A stretch of DNA of 64,000 nt from Pristionchus mayeri (Eukaryota > Nematoda > Chromadorea > Rhabditida > Neodiplogasteridae): NCBI GenBank assembly GCA_036245805.1, contig BTRK01000005.1, positions 2,418,001-2,482,000 on the forward strand, in the 5' to 3' direction. The notes beneath the pieces were generated by a model that saw only the letters and a list, made by a program, of their open reading frames with translations, was not told the DNA's origin and ran no database searches. Position numbers and translations under genes: made by a program. Shown here piece by piece: positions 11,506-22,302 of the stretch (positions are counted from its first letter, which is position 1; each line of letters begins with the position of its first letter).

Positions 11506-12775
11506 TCAGGTTGTAACATAAGTTTTGTCGCGTCCAATCTTATGCATTTTAACCTCAGAAATTCTTCGAATTAATTTAATCTCAATTTCGTTATTCATCA
11601 TCAGTGAGGGCCTTCGTACTCTTTCTTACGCGCTTTACTTCAGTCCTGTCAAGGCAGTTGAGGAGGCACATTAGTCAGACAAAGTTGTACTGAGATAAGG
11701 ATTACAAATCATTTTCACGCATCAGCTCTTCTTGAAAAGGATAAATTATGCCGATTTTGTGTGATTTGAAAAAATAAAGTACAACATATGTGCATAATTT
11801 TGAACCACTCACGGATAATGACAAACGAAAATCGTTCTAGAAATGTAGACGAGTTTGTATAATGTGGATGGTTGGTGACGGTCGCGAAAACTTTCGCAAG
11901 CCGAGTTTTCTTCTCAATAGATATCCAGATCCAAATAGTGGTGGAATATAGTTCACCCAAAGTTCACCCAGTATGCAGACAAAGTTTGGGGTAGATTGGG
12001 TTCTGTTGAGATAAGTGGCTCCATTCAGAACGATGGTATGTAAATTAAACTAATGAAATCGGCACTTTGTTCATATTCCTACCTCGCACACATGTTCAAT
12101 ATCTGCTTTGTTGTGTCCATCCTAACCATAAACCCTTCCCTTACTAGTATCTACTTGGGCTAAGTTTGGAAATAAACAGCTTTTGAATGACAATCTTTAA
12201 TTCGAAACACCTAAACTTGCATATTTTGGTAAAATTGTGCACGAATTGAATTAATAAAAATTCAAATTTCCCACAAGTGGAGTGTTCTTTCTCTCACTTG
12301 TTTAATGATAAATTATACCTCCATGAGTGGTAATTGGAACGCACTTATGTTAGTCACTGTTGTTGCAATTCTGGATTCAGAAGAGTTGGTCAAGTTGGCT
12401 ACGAATCAGCGGCTAACCTTACACTCAGTGAAGTATATCTTTGATTCCGCTCAACATAGCACCATATCTGGCGTATATTTTGAAAGAGCATTGACGGGGT
12501 ATATCACCATGCTGTAGAAGTTTGGTTCATTATTCATCTCTGCGAACTAGCACCTGATCAAACGAATTAAAAAAATCTGCACCAAATTTAAATCAGCTCA
12601 TATTAATATTTTTCGCATAGCCAGCGTGCGCAGTTCAGCTCTACCCTATGGTTTGAATGTGCATGAACACCCCAAACATATACTAGGAGGTCAGGCATTG
12701 ATAATGTTTGAGAAGTATCCTTCATGGAAGTATTGTGAACCTCCGAAATGCGACAAAACTTATGTTACAACCTAA
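11506..12775. mobile_element. Mariner-like element, degenerate
   Basis: A 24-bp inverted repeat beginning AGGTTGTAACATAAGTTTTG opens near 11508 and closes near 12773, with TA just outside at 11504-11505 and 12776-12777. The length of about 1.27 kb is that of a full mariner, but no continuous transposase frame remains. The AGGTTG terminus is shared with the shorter elements at 35805 and 43319. Confidence 0.7.
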
Positions 12776-12889
12776 TAATTAAATGCACGAGGTCGGATGA
12801 TCACCGTAGGAACTTCCGGATCATGACAAACATTGTGCAAATTGTATCATCCCGAATGATATCATCCGGCGGTGATTCTCCGAGTCTAA

Positions 12890-13003
12890 TTAATTTAACA
12901 AAAATACGACAAACGTGATGGTTGAGATGCACAGCGTGATGAGCATCAGCAGGAGGTAGGCGGGGATGAGGTAGATGCCCGAGTGCATCAGGAACAGCTC
13001 GTA
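12890..13003 (-). other. Orphan terminal exon encoding a transmembrane helix
   Basis: A 38-codon frame ending in TAA follows a TTGTTGCAG acceptor and encodes a strongly hydrophobic segment (IYLIPAYLLLMLITLCIS...). A degenerate copy of its first part, also preceded by TTTCGCAG (YQLFYGTLP), lies near 13068-13104. I found no upstream exons, so it is either a relic of another membrane-protein gene or the last exon of an unrecognised one. Confidence 0.35.
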
Positions 13004-13467
13004 CTGCAACAATAATTATTTTCTACAGAAAATTCTCAAATAGTCGATGCGGCGTTCTGCAAGAAATTAATGGCAGAGTGCCATAGAACAACTGGTACTG
13101 CGAAAATATTGCCTCGATAAATGTTTATACAAGCCCCGCCCACATGAAACAATATGCGGGTAATTTTTATATTTTCCTTTTCCCTCAATGAGCCTACAAA
13201 AAAATTAATGATGTTTCTCGTGATTTCCTTGATGCCGCACAATTTCGATTGTGACTCTAGGAATTAGTGCGACGAAATTTCCTTTACATCTATAAAATAG
13301 TGGGAAAAATCGGTAGACGATGTAAAAATATCTTGTATCTGTTTTTTCGAATATTTGCCCGCCAAATTCGATATAGCAAATGTATTTTGCACATGCCATA
13401 GTTTTTTTTTCCATTTACTGCATGCGCTAGCTTTGAATTCTTGATTTTCGAAGATCTCTTGTTTTAG

Positions 13468-15766
13468 ATGGATTGTATAATCGAAATGGAAGAGTTCAAT
13501 CTCATATCTCTCCCTCCTGATGTTGTAAGACAAATCATACGAGTGGAGAATAATTCCGTTAGTGGAATGAGAATGGTGAGAATATCGTTTTTTTAATCAT
13601 AATACATAATGTTTGCACAGTTATGTTAGATTAGATTATAACATTTTTTTTATTAATTTTGCAATCTGTCAACTTGCAAATCATTCAGATTTCCCGGTTG
13701 TGGAACGACCTAGTCAAGGAATGTCACACACACGCCAAGTTACAGGTAAAATTTGTTTAAAAAGTACATATCCGAGAAGTAGCGTCTCTAATCGTGCTAA
13801 TCATCATATTGTATGCATTACATAGTGTTTATCAGGAGCCTCTGGAGCGCGTGTTCCTTAGCGCGGGCGTACCTAATGACGAGTACTACCGAAACAACGA
13901 CAACGAATCATCGAGAGATAATCCGGTTCCTTATTTTTATTTTCGATTTATGCTTCGGTAATTGTTTCCGAAGACTTGAACGATCAATCGACGAAAGGTT
14001 CAGATTCACATGTATGCTATCATGCCTGCGGGCGGGTAGGCTTGGGAGGCTGGCTGCGCGTACACGATAGACATGGAACAGTTAGTAAAATTTTACAAAA
14101 TCATGGGCTACACCTCCGACATGCGAATTCAAAAGGCCGAATAGCTATTACAGCTATTACAAAATTTCGTAAAATTATAATTATCCAGAGAAGGTCATTG
14201 ATGTTGTGCAGTACATGACAAGTATTACCAGCAAGATGTAATGTGAAATCATTGTATATCAAGTGTTTCCAAATTCAGAATGCCGTCGAAGTCGTGAGCC
14301 ATCCTGCGTACCTTACCGACGACGACAGCAGCCGATCTGATTGCCGAATATGCTCAGCTCTATGGGCGCCGTTCTTCTTCTTGGTTACCCTAACATTCCT
14401 TGCGGTGCGTTTTTGGATCGGGTAAGTTGTTTTTGAATTAGTATATTAAGGTTCTTGTCTTCCTTTCATTCTTATCCGGTTGTGAGGGAGTTTGAAATGA
14501 ACAATGAACAAAGAACAAAGTGGTGTATTATATCTTCTCTAGGTCTATAAACGATATGTTTACTTGCTCTTATGCCACTAATGTCGCGCGTTGCAGGTTT
14601 ATTGTGGCAGTTATATGTTTCTCGCTGACCCTGACATGCTGTTACTTCTCCTTTCGAAGCTTTCCGTAAGTATATTGCATACTACAAGCTACTTTAAACC
14701 TTTGTCCCTGAGATCAAATCATTTCTCAGAGAACAAGACTATTTTCCTCGGAAGCGACTAGCTCGATTTTTCTCAACATTTTCGCATATCGAGGCGCTCG
14801 TAATGGAGAATTTCGGCACTTTGTCAAGAACTGAGGGAATGTTCAATGCTACGCTAAAAACTCTGGAAGGCGTTAAAATTGATCGATTGGAACTGCGCGA
14901 AAACATGTGTAATAAATTGATGCAGTGAGCTAAATCAAAAGTATACTCTCCTATTGAAAACTTTTCAGGGAGCGAATTCTCAATATGTGTCGAGCTCACG
15001 GGATCAGGGAAGTATTCGTCATTGCGCATAAATGCACGCTAGGTAAGATTTTGGTAATTCAAACTCAGTAGTAGTGGTGCAACCGCATGTCCAGACCTAT
15101 TACGTTTGAGAAAATCGTGCGCAAATCCTTTCCCGGCATGATGATTCAGTTCAGATCAACAGTTCGTGGTGGACTTGTGCAATCTGGGCGTCACTCTTGA
15201 TCTGTACGAAAAGAATGCATTCGCACGCGATTTCTTCTTCACTTCGCCAAAGTGGTTAGTCAGCTTGTTTTCTTTTTCATTTCTGCTCTTTCGGCATGTT
15301 CAAAATGGCTGCTTTTGGCGGTTGTTTGTTATGAGCATACATCTTTGCTTTTGACCTTTTGCTTTTAATGCTTTTGACCATCCTTGTCTAGGGAGAGGTG
15401 TCACGATAACATCCCCATTGTGATCTTGTATAGAGAACAGTTCATTACACCCCGCGATAAAAAGGAGTGAATTTAACGATTGTTCATTTCAGGTTCTGGG
15501 ACAACACAGCGAGGCAGCTGCGCACAGATGGTATCGCGCTGACGATGACTACGGTTCATGGCACAACCTTCGACAGGGTAAATGAAACTTATTTCCCTGA
15601 TTTTCAAGAGACAAAATTGAATCGTAATCGCATTGTTGCGTCATTACAGGCAGAGTACGGCAGCGGCATCAAATCGCACATTCACTGCGAGAAATCAGAT
15701 GGAGGAAGCACGGGACCCCTGAAGCCAGTCCAAAGATCGAGAGGATTCAACCACCTGTGGACCTAA
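13468..15766 (+). pseudogene. F-box-like transmembrane-hairpin protein, copy 4 (frameshifted)
   Basis: Exons 13468-13575, 13689-13745, 13836-13925, 13998-14080, 14279-14421, 14597-14665, 14730-14924, 14969-15042, 15155-15251, 15392-15466, 15493-15577 and 15650-15766. Exon 4 changes frame by one base: VQIHMYAIMPAG is in one frame and GRVGLGGWLRVHDRHGT, aligning with GRVGVGESKWLR of copy 3, is in the next. The exon is 83 bp where a multiple of three is needed. The rest is open and conserved: ISLPPDVVRQII / ISRLWNDLV, two adjacent helices (WAPFFFLVTLTFLAVRFW; FIVAVICFSLTLTCCYF), FFSTFSHIEALVMENFG, RILNMCRAHGIREVFV, KSHIHCEK and the tail RSRGFNHLWT. It is the most divergent copy. A single-base read error cannot be excluded. 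Confidence 0.68.
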
Positions 15767-15882
15767 TTCAACACTCTTCTTCTTGAATGTCGATGACTGA
15801 TGCACATTTTTTTATCTTTCATTTGATTGTATTACTTGATTTTTTTTCAATTCGCATGGTTTGCCTAATATCAAATTCGTTG

Positions 15883-17872
15883 TTACGCATATAGGTCGCT
15901 GGCAACTACAGGACAGACTGAACGCCGAACTGGCGCGGTGGCGGTAGAGCACGTCTTGTCGTGATAGCAGAATGCTACTTTCAACGATAAACCCACATTC
16001 TTGTTGTAGCTCTCGACGACGGCTTCGGTGTGGTGCGCGTGCACTTTCTCCACGTCGAGAGACTAAATAATTTTTTTTGTAAAATAATAAAATTAATTTT
16101 AAAAAAATATATTTTGATTAGGCTACATCTCCTCCACGTCGAGAATCTAAACAATTCTTTTAATGATTTTTGCGATTATTAGCCGAATCAATTCGAAGCT
16201 GGATCCGTTATTGAGAACACATAGTAGATACACATGTTTATTTTCCGGATTTATAAAAAAAATAAAAGAAAATTCACCTTGAGACTGTTGTCCTCCTTGC
16301 AGAGGCGCATCATTTCGTCAGCTGGGAACTGCAAATAATCAGATATGTTGTCAATATTCAGACCAATTGCAGACCGCCGCAGCTTACTTGCGCGACTTTT
16401 ATATAGAAATCAATTTCCTTATTTCCTATTCGCGAGAACCACTTTACGGACCGTGCAGTTCCTGTAGCCGCACCAGATGACGAAGGAGGAGTCGCTGTTC
16501 TCGATGCCTGAAAAAAGTTTTATTCAAATTATATTTTATTAACGCAAAATTTTTAAATGTCCCTTCGCGCAGATCTGACTTTTCGTAAATATTAATAATT
16601 TTTTTGTAAAATAATAAAATTAATTTTTAAAAAATATATTTTGATTAGGCTACATCTCCTCCACGTCGAGAATCTAAACAATTCTTTTAATGATTTTTGC
16701 GATTATTAGCCGAATCAATTCGAAGCTGGATCCGTTATTGAGAACACATAGTAGATACACATGTTTATTTTAAAAAGTTCGCAATTAAAAGTTCAGGCAG
16801 GTTCAAATTGATTCTTAGGTGAGAGAGAAAACATATGATGTAGTTGTGGCGAGTTCAAAATTTTTGAAAAAAAAGACTAATCACATTTGATCCGTCCCTC
16901 CATCATCGTGTGCTTGAGGCGCAGCAGGCGGCGGCCGAACAGCAACCATTCTAAAGGAAAACAATTACATAATTACGGTAGAAAAAATAGAGGATTACTG
17001 CAGTCAAATTAAATGATAATGACAGATAAATTGCAGAATTCAGGTACAAACAAAAAATAGCGGATTACGGTAGAAAATTTACTGGATTACGGTAGAAAAG
17101 TTACTGGATTACGGTAGAAAAATACGATAGCAGTTGGTGATAATAGCATTAAAACCAATCAGTGATAGTTATACCATGGTCTCGACAGGATTACGGTAGA
17201 AATAAGTACGGTAGGAGATGAAGTTAGAAATTTCAGATTCCCAAAACGTACGCTCCTTCTCGCGCACGAAGATGTGCTCGCAGGCGAGCGCGACGAAGCC
17301 TCGACTGCAATTTGTTTTTGTTATTGTTATTGTGTTGGTGTTGTTTTGTTGTTATTGTTTTTGTTGTGAACCACTCACTCTCTGTCTCTCTGCCTAAGGT
17401 TGTAGATGGTGCCGCCACCGTGGTCGTCACAGTTCTATAAAATAAAATAAAAACAATTTGTACAAAAACAAATTTAAAAATATAGATCCTTTCAGCAAAA
17501 TGCACTATGAGACCTAAAAGCAAGCCATAAAATTAGGGTGAATTCTACTATAAAACCTCAGAATTCCTAGATACGATAAGTCGATACAGAGAAATCGCGA
17601 TACGATAAGACGATACAGAGAAATCGCGTAAAAAGCACCCTCCCGTTAATGAAATTTTGTTATATTTAGACTCGAAAAAACTCAGGTAAAAATTATTACC
17701 TGAAGTTACAGAAAGATGCCCTAAGAAGATCTTAGAACGACGTAAGATAGCATACCGTAATCTCTATCTTCCTAATCGAGGTCGAGTTCTCGGCCGGATC
17801 CACGAGGAGAGAAACGATGGAGATGGGGAAGAGGAAGAGAAGGAGAAGGAGAGGAAGGAGCGAACCGCTCAT
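15883..17872 (-). CDS. Small secreted cysteine-rich protein, unknown family
   Basis: Seven exons in perfect phase (17756-17872, 17379-17434, 17252-17304, 16885-16950, 16452-16507, 16278-16328, 15883-16062) encode 192 aa. Residues 1-22 are a signal peptide (MSGSLLPLLLLLFLFPISIV), written in a CT-rich tract. The mature part has nine cysteines in the contexts NCDD, ACEH, KCIE, WCGY, NCTF, LCKE, FCYH, TCST and VCPV, but no helix long enough for a membrane anchor. I do not recognise the family. A secreted disulfide-bonded role is inferred from the signal peptide and cysteines. The phase agreement over seven very short exons is the main evidence that the gene is real. The donor of exon 5 (GTCCGT) was chosen because the alternative GTAAAG gives a stop. 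Confidence 0.7.
16068..16243. repeat. Direct repeat unit 1 in introns of the Cys-rich gene
   Basis: About 175 bp beginning TTTTTTTGTAAAATAATAAA and ending at CACATGTTTATTTT recurs almost perfectly at 16598-16772. It includes CTCCACGTCGAGAATCTAAAC, itself an imperfect copy of the last exon's acceptor region (about 16047-16067). Confidence 0.85.
16598..16772. repeat. Direct repeat unit 2
   Basis: The second copy of the duplicated intronic segment lies in the intron between exons 4 and 5. It differs from unit 1 only by indels in the A/T runs. Confidence 0.85.
17045..17130. repeat. Tandem GGATTACGGTAGAAAA repeat
   Basis: Three to four copies of a unit of about 24 bp containing GGATTACGGTAGAAAA lie in the intron between exons 3 and 4 of the Cys-rich gene. 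Single units recur at about 16974 and 17189. Confidence 0.75.
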
Positions 17873-18146
17873 CGCGAGGGAAAGAGGAGAGAGTGAGGAG
17901 AGGAGACGTGAGAAATGGGAGAGGAAGAGAGGGAGATAGGAGAGAGAGTGAGAGAGGAGAATGCCCTTTATTGATTCAGTAATTGGATGGGTATGTAAAT
18001 TGAGTGAGATCGAAAAAATCAATTGTATTTTGAAACACGACTGAAATACAAACACTTTGTTATGACGAAATTTTCAGGCGCTTTATTCGAATGAGGAGTT
18101 TATCGAACAATTTAGCACAGTTTACGAAAAGTCTCTGATTACAATT

Positions 18147-21100
18147 TTACTTGAATATCCTCCAAATTCTACATTTAGGCGTTTCTGTGAGTTGTAGTGG
18201 AGCGAATTGTGCTGACGCCTGAAGGGATCTAAATTATTTAAATTATTGATTTTACAAAGTATGATCTACTACTATTGGAACCTGCATCGCAATGCTGGAC
18301 GAATAAGAAATGCCGATAGTCCGGAAAATTATTCTGAAAGCCATTCTGCGAATTGGTCCAGGGACGAGCATGGTGTAACTGAAATATGTCTCTATCAGAA
18401 TTTCCCTTTAGGGTAACTTTGTGTTATGGTGAGCCGTTTCGGGGGGCATTTTCATCAACAAACGATGTCTCGCTGAGCTTTCTCATGAGACAAATCGAAA
18501 AAGTTACTGTCTTCTTTCTCCAAAAAGAAAAGCGTGGGAGTCTAGACTAGCTCACGATCTGCACGAAAATGAACGAAACTAGGCGTTCAAGGCAACGCTA
18601 AAAGAACATTCTTGAGCTATCAATGTCTGATCTCTTAGCATTTACATGTTTGAGGAATCAATGGGTCTGAATGTACTGTCTGAATGTTTCGCTAGAAATT
18701 GTCTCTCTGTTTTTCGTGCTCTAATGACAAAATAACGTACCAGCTAGAGATCGCACATACTAAATAGAGTAATTTCTTGAGAAGCCATTCCAAGATTGCA
18801 AACACAAATATAATACTTACACAGCCGGTCCCAGTGAGAGGAAGTCAGAGGTGAATGGGGTGTATGTAGAGACTGCCACATTGCACGGACCGTTGTTCCC
18901 GATAGCGCAAGACGCCGAAACGCACTGAAATCATCATTATTTGAGTTGTACACTTGATATGTTGGAATCTTCTGTAATCGGGTAATAATCGAAAAATGTA
19001 ACCGGGTAATAATTTAATGATTCAAAACTAACCACAAGTCCGATATTGATCGCTTGTGTGATGAAGATGCAGAATGAAATGAGCGAGTATGATCTTTCCT
19101 TAAAATTAATTATTGAGTTTTTAAAATTTATTTTCGAAATTCACCCTGCGATTCTGCGACTTTGCGAACTTGAATATACGGTAGACGCCCATGGCCTGGA
19201 AATAAATAAAAAATCAAAATCAAAAACAAAAATAGTACAAATAATAGCAAAAACAATGTGCTACTTGCATTGGCTATTGTGCATAGAGCCAGCATCGGGA
19301 TCCCGTAACACATCATTCCGATTAGGTAAGGCACCATACTCTGAAATATTTTGTAATTTTCTATATTCTCCAATCAATGAAAACGCAAGGGAAACGCACC
19401 ACTAGTGGCTTCGTGAGATAGACTCCATTGATGCTGTCGTAGACAAAATTCGCCTTTGACGGCCATCTGAATTAGCATTTTTATCGATATTTCGAAAATA
19501 ATCTTACCGAGTTGCGACGCATATTCCCAGCGAGAGGAAGTGTATGGCGAACTGCAGATGCCAGTGGTAGCTGCGCCAGAACTGGAAATATTCGGGAGAT
19601 TTTTAATATTATATCCCAGATGATCCCGTCGCTATGGCAAAGACGTCTTCGAGTTGCTGCATTGCGGTTGACGTAAGAAAAAAAAGTTACGTTTTTGAGA
19701 AAAATGATTTTTTTTTATCGTATTGATGAACAAAATTCAGTTACTCCTTGGGGAATTCGTAATTCCAGCTCTCACTGGGTTTGCAAATTGCAATAATCGG
19801 TTGTTCGCGATTCGTGATCACTTGTGTTGGTGAGCGTTCACTTGTGTGCTCATTAAGAAACTTGCATGAGCAATTGTCTGACTAAGACGTGGATTCTTAA
19901 GAAAGTGATCTGTTGAGCAATGGTCTGACTCTCTTCAGTTTGCACGCTCTCTTGCCAGTCAAAACGACGAGAGAGCGTGCAAACTGAAGAGAGTCAGACG
20001 ACTGATCGATCTGTTCGATCTGTCTACGTTGTTCCCCCTCCTTGATGACTGGGAGATTACGCAGAATTTAGTGCACTACGTCGGATGAGAACTATGACGT
20101 CATGACGCCTTGGATATATCAAAGACGGCATGACGTCATAGTTCTCATCCGACGTAGTGCCGAATTTGGAGAGACATTGCAAAGCGAAGCACGGATATCA
20201 ATCATTGCCGCTTTCGTTTTGAAGTGGCTGTCAAAAGCGCTGAATATTGAGATTTGTGATCAGTGAATTCTTTGAACGAGACCAGAAAACTTCAAAAGGT
20301 TTTGAAAGATCAATTATCCGTTATGTTTCACACATCTCGAAAATCAAAAGACATGCTTTCGATTTTAATGAATTTGGCAACGGGATTGAAAAAAAACATA
20401 TCATTGAGTATAATTAATTGCGCAGATCTCATGCTACTGCAATTGCTTTAGAAATGCCTTCGAGTGATTCAATTCCCTCTGATTGTTCTAGCTTGTTCTG
20501 CCGATATATCATATATCGGTTAGAGCGCACGCAGAATAGGGAGGTTCGATCAACGTGGCTTCCGTTCCTAAAATGAATCACTCGCAAGTACACTGGCAGC
20601 CAACGATTAATGATTAGGGAACCCTTTGAACCAGACCAGGAAACACATTTTTTCCCTTTTTTCCTCAAAAGAGATGCATTTTCCGTTCTGTTTTACATGC
20701 CTCTAAAACGAGGCATTGCCTTTTCTTTACACCTTTTCTGTCGTCTATGCATAACCAGCGTAAATTCATTACATAATCGCGTGTCCTCTACTAAACAAAA
20801 AAAAATCTATGATACATATCTTGCTCTTATGATATTTCAGTACCGGACTGCAACATCCGAAATGAAAGGGGGCACAAAACTAACCGTAATATGTCTCGAG
20901 GGGAAGACTATCGAGGTGAATCGATTAGCCGTAAACATGAAGCAGCAGGAGTTCTGCGCGTAGAAGAAGTAGGAAGCGAGGAATTGGTGGAAGGTCCTGA
21001 ATAGGGTTCTCTAATTGGAATGGTGTTTTGTATCATTTTCAGATATGTTTCATGCACACTATATAGCTCCTATGTATAGGGATCATGAAACATCTGAAAA

Positions 21101-22302
21101 TGATACAAAACCATTCCAATAAGTGAACCGAAGTCCTGAATTGAACCATTTTTATGTTCTTGTATTTTTTTAGTGACGAATTTGAGGAAGGTACTGAATT
21201 TTAAATCAGCGATTTACTTTTGTGTTTCATGAATGAAAGCAGTTTCAATTTTCTATGAAAAATAGAGAGCATGATTTTTTCAATTCTACCAGCAGTTTCG
21301 TGTTTCACAAACGTCTAAAAACGAACAGAAAGCTTCAGTTTTTGTTGAGACGGTTTCTGATGGTTGAAATAAAATAAAATTTTGTATCTTTCCTGACATG
21401 CTAGTGCCCGGTTCTTCTATAGTCAGAGCAATGTACGCGGGTAAATTATCTCCAGCACCTTAGTAGGGTTCTCTTATTGTATCATTTTCAGATATGTTTC
21501 ATGTTCGCTATACATGCTATATAATATAGTGTGAATGAAACATATCTGAAAATTATACAAAATCATTCCAATAAGAGAACCCTACACCATACCTCCACAG
21601 CTCCACGCCAGGCTGCATCGACCACTCGTAATACCTGAAGAGTGGTTTGATTTTAAGTACCAGAATAAGTATGGCTTCACCAAAAAATGTCTCTCAATTC
21701 CACATTTACGATCATTAATCCAGTGATTGGTCATTCATTTCTTATGAAGCCATCATGTCTCACAACAATTGAAAAGTGATTAAATGTCGCGTACCAGAAG
21801 AAGAAGAGCTCCGAGCGCAGCCGATGTGTCCACCACGTAGAGAAGTAGGTCGTGAGATTCTGAAGTTTGTCAATTATCAATGGATGATTGATGTCGATTT
21901 CCAATCTTCTAGTAAATAGGGTTCTCTTATTGGAATGGTGTTGTATCATTTTCAGATATGTTTCATGTACACTATATAGCTCCTATGTATAACGAACATG
22001 AAACATATCTGAAAATGATACAAAACCATTCCAATAAGAGAACCCTACTAGTAAACGTACCACCGCAGCCATGATGAGATAAATTGCGAGAAAGCTCGAT
22101 GTTAGTTCTTTCCTGAAAAAAATATAGTGAGTTATGAGATCCAGCAGTCCAAAAGTGATACAAAAAATGTGTTTCGATGTTACGCTCTTTTTGTATCAAT
22201 TTGTATCCCTCACCTCAGCGCAATCACCGAGACCACCACCAGAATGTAGGTCAGCGTCATCGGCAGCCCGTAGGCGATCATCACAGCATTAATGAGAGTC
22301 AT
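18147..22302 (-). CDS. Seven-transmembrane chemoreceptor, Srg/Srv type
   Basis: Thirteen exons (22214-22302, 22061-22112, 21795-21859, 21593-21634, 20885-20996, 19508-19581, 19400-19466, 19269-19340, 19145-19195, 19033-19098, 18821-18924, 18282-18378, 18147-18218) join in phase to 320 aa, a normal length for nematode chemoreceptors. Seven hydrophobic helices are visible. Helix 1 has AYGLPMTLTYILVVVSVIAL, the second-loop region NLTTYFSTWWTHRL, and helix 3 ends with the signature ANRFTSIVFPSRH. Helix 5 has YLIGMMCYGIPMLALCTIA and helix 7 ends VYTMLVPGPIRRM. These are Srg/Srv-superfamily features (TM2 NLxxYxxTW, TM3 NRFTSIxFP); assignment between Srg and Srv is uncertain. The helix 5/6 intron starts with GC (GCAAGT) instead of GT, required by phase. 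Large introns hold MITEs of three hairpin families. Presumed role: plasma-membrane receptor in sensory neurons. Confidence 0.82.
19923..19999. repeat. CTCTC-type hairpin MITE
   Basis: A near-perfect palindrome: GTCTGACTCTCTTCAGTTTG pairs with CAAACTGAAGAGAGTCAGAC around a loop of about 20 bp. It lies in the large intron of the Srg/Srv-type receptor. Confidence 0.85.
20073..20160. repeat. GACGTCAT-type hairpin MITE
   Basis: A perfect palindrome: GCACTACGTCGGATGAGAAC pairs with GTTCTCATCCGACGTAGTGC, with an inner CTTGGATATATCAAAG turn. It is the founder-like copy of a family also at 54228, 54443, 57982 and 60879. Confidence 0.88.
21002..21132. mobile_element. hAT-type MITE (TAGGGTTC family), copy 1
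   Basis: Inverted-repeat arms (GTATCATTTTCAGATATGTT against ATCTGAAAATGATACAAAAC) surround a loop of about 25 bp. The 8-bp duplication GTCCTGAA flanks it at 20994-21001 and 21133-21140, the target-site size of hAT transposases. The duplicated octamer contains the splice acceptor of receptor exon 5. Confidence 0.85.
21464..21584. mobile_element. hAT-type MITE (TAGGGTTC family), copy 2
   Basis: Same arms as copy 1, with ends TAGGGTTCTCTTATT and AATAAGAGAACCCTA. The flanking octamers CACCTTAG and CACCATAC are only partly alike, so the duplication has decayed. It sits just outside the donor of receptor exon 4. Confidence 0.82.
21917..22047. mobile_element. hAT-type MITE (TAGGGTTC family), copy 3
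   Basis: Ends TAGGGTTCTCTTATTGG and CCAATAAGAGAACCCTA, with a perfect 8-bp duplication CTAGTAAA at 21909-21916 and 22048-22055. It abuts the exon 2 donor of the receptor. Confidence 0.88.
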
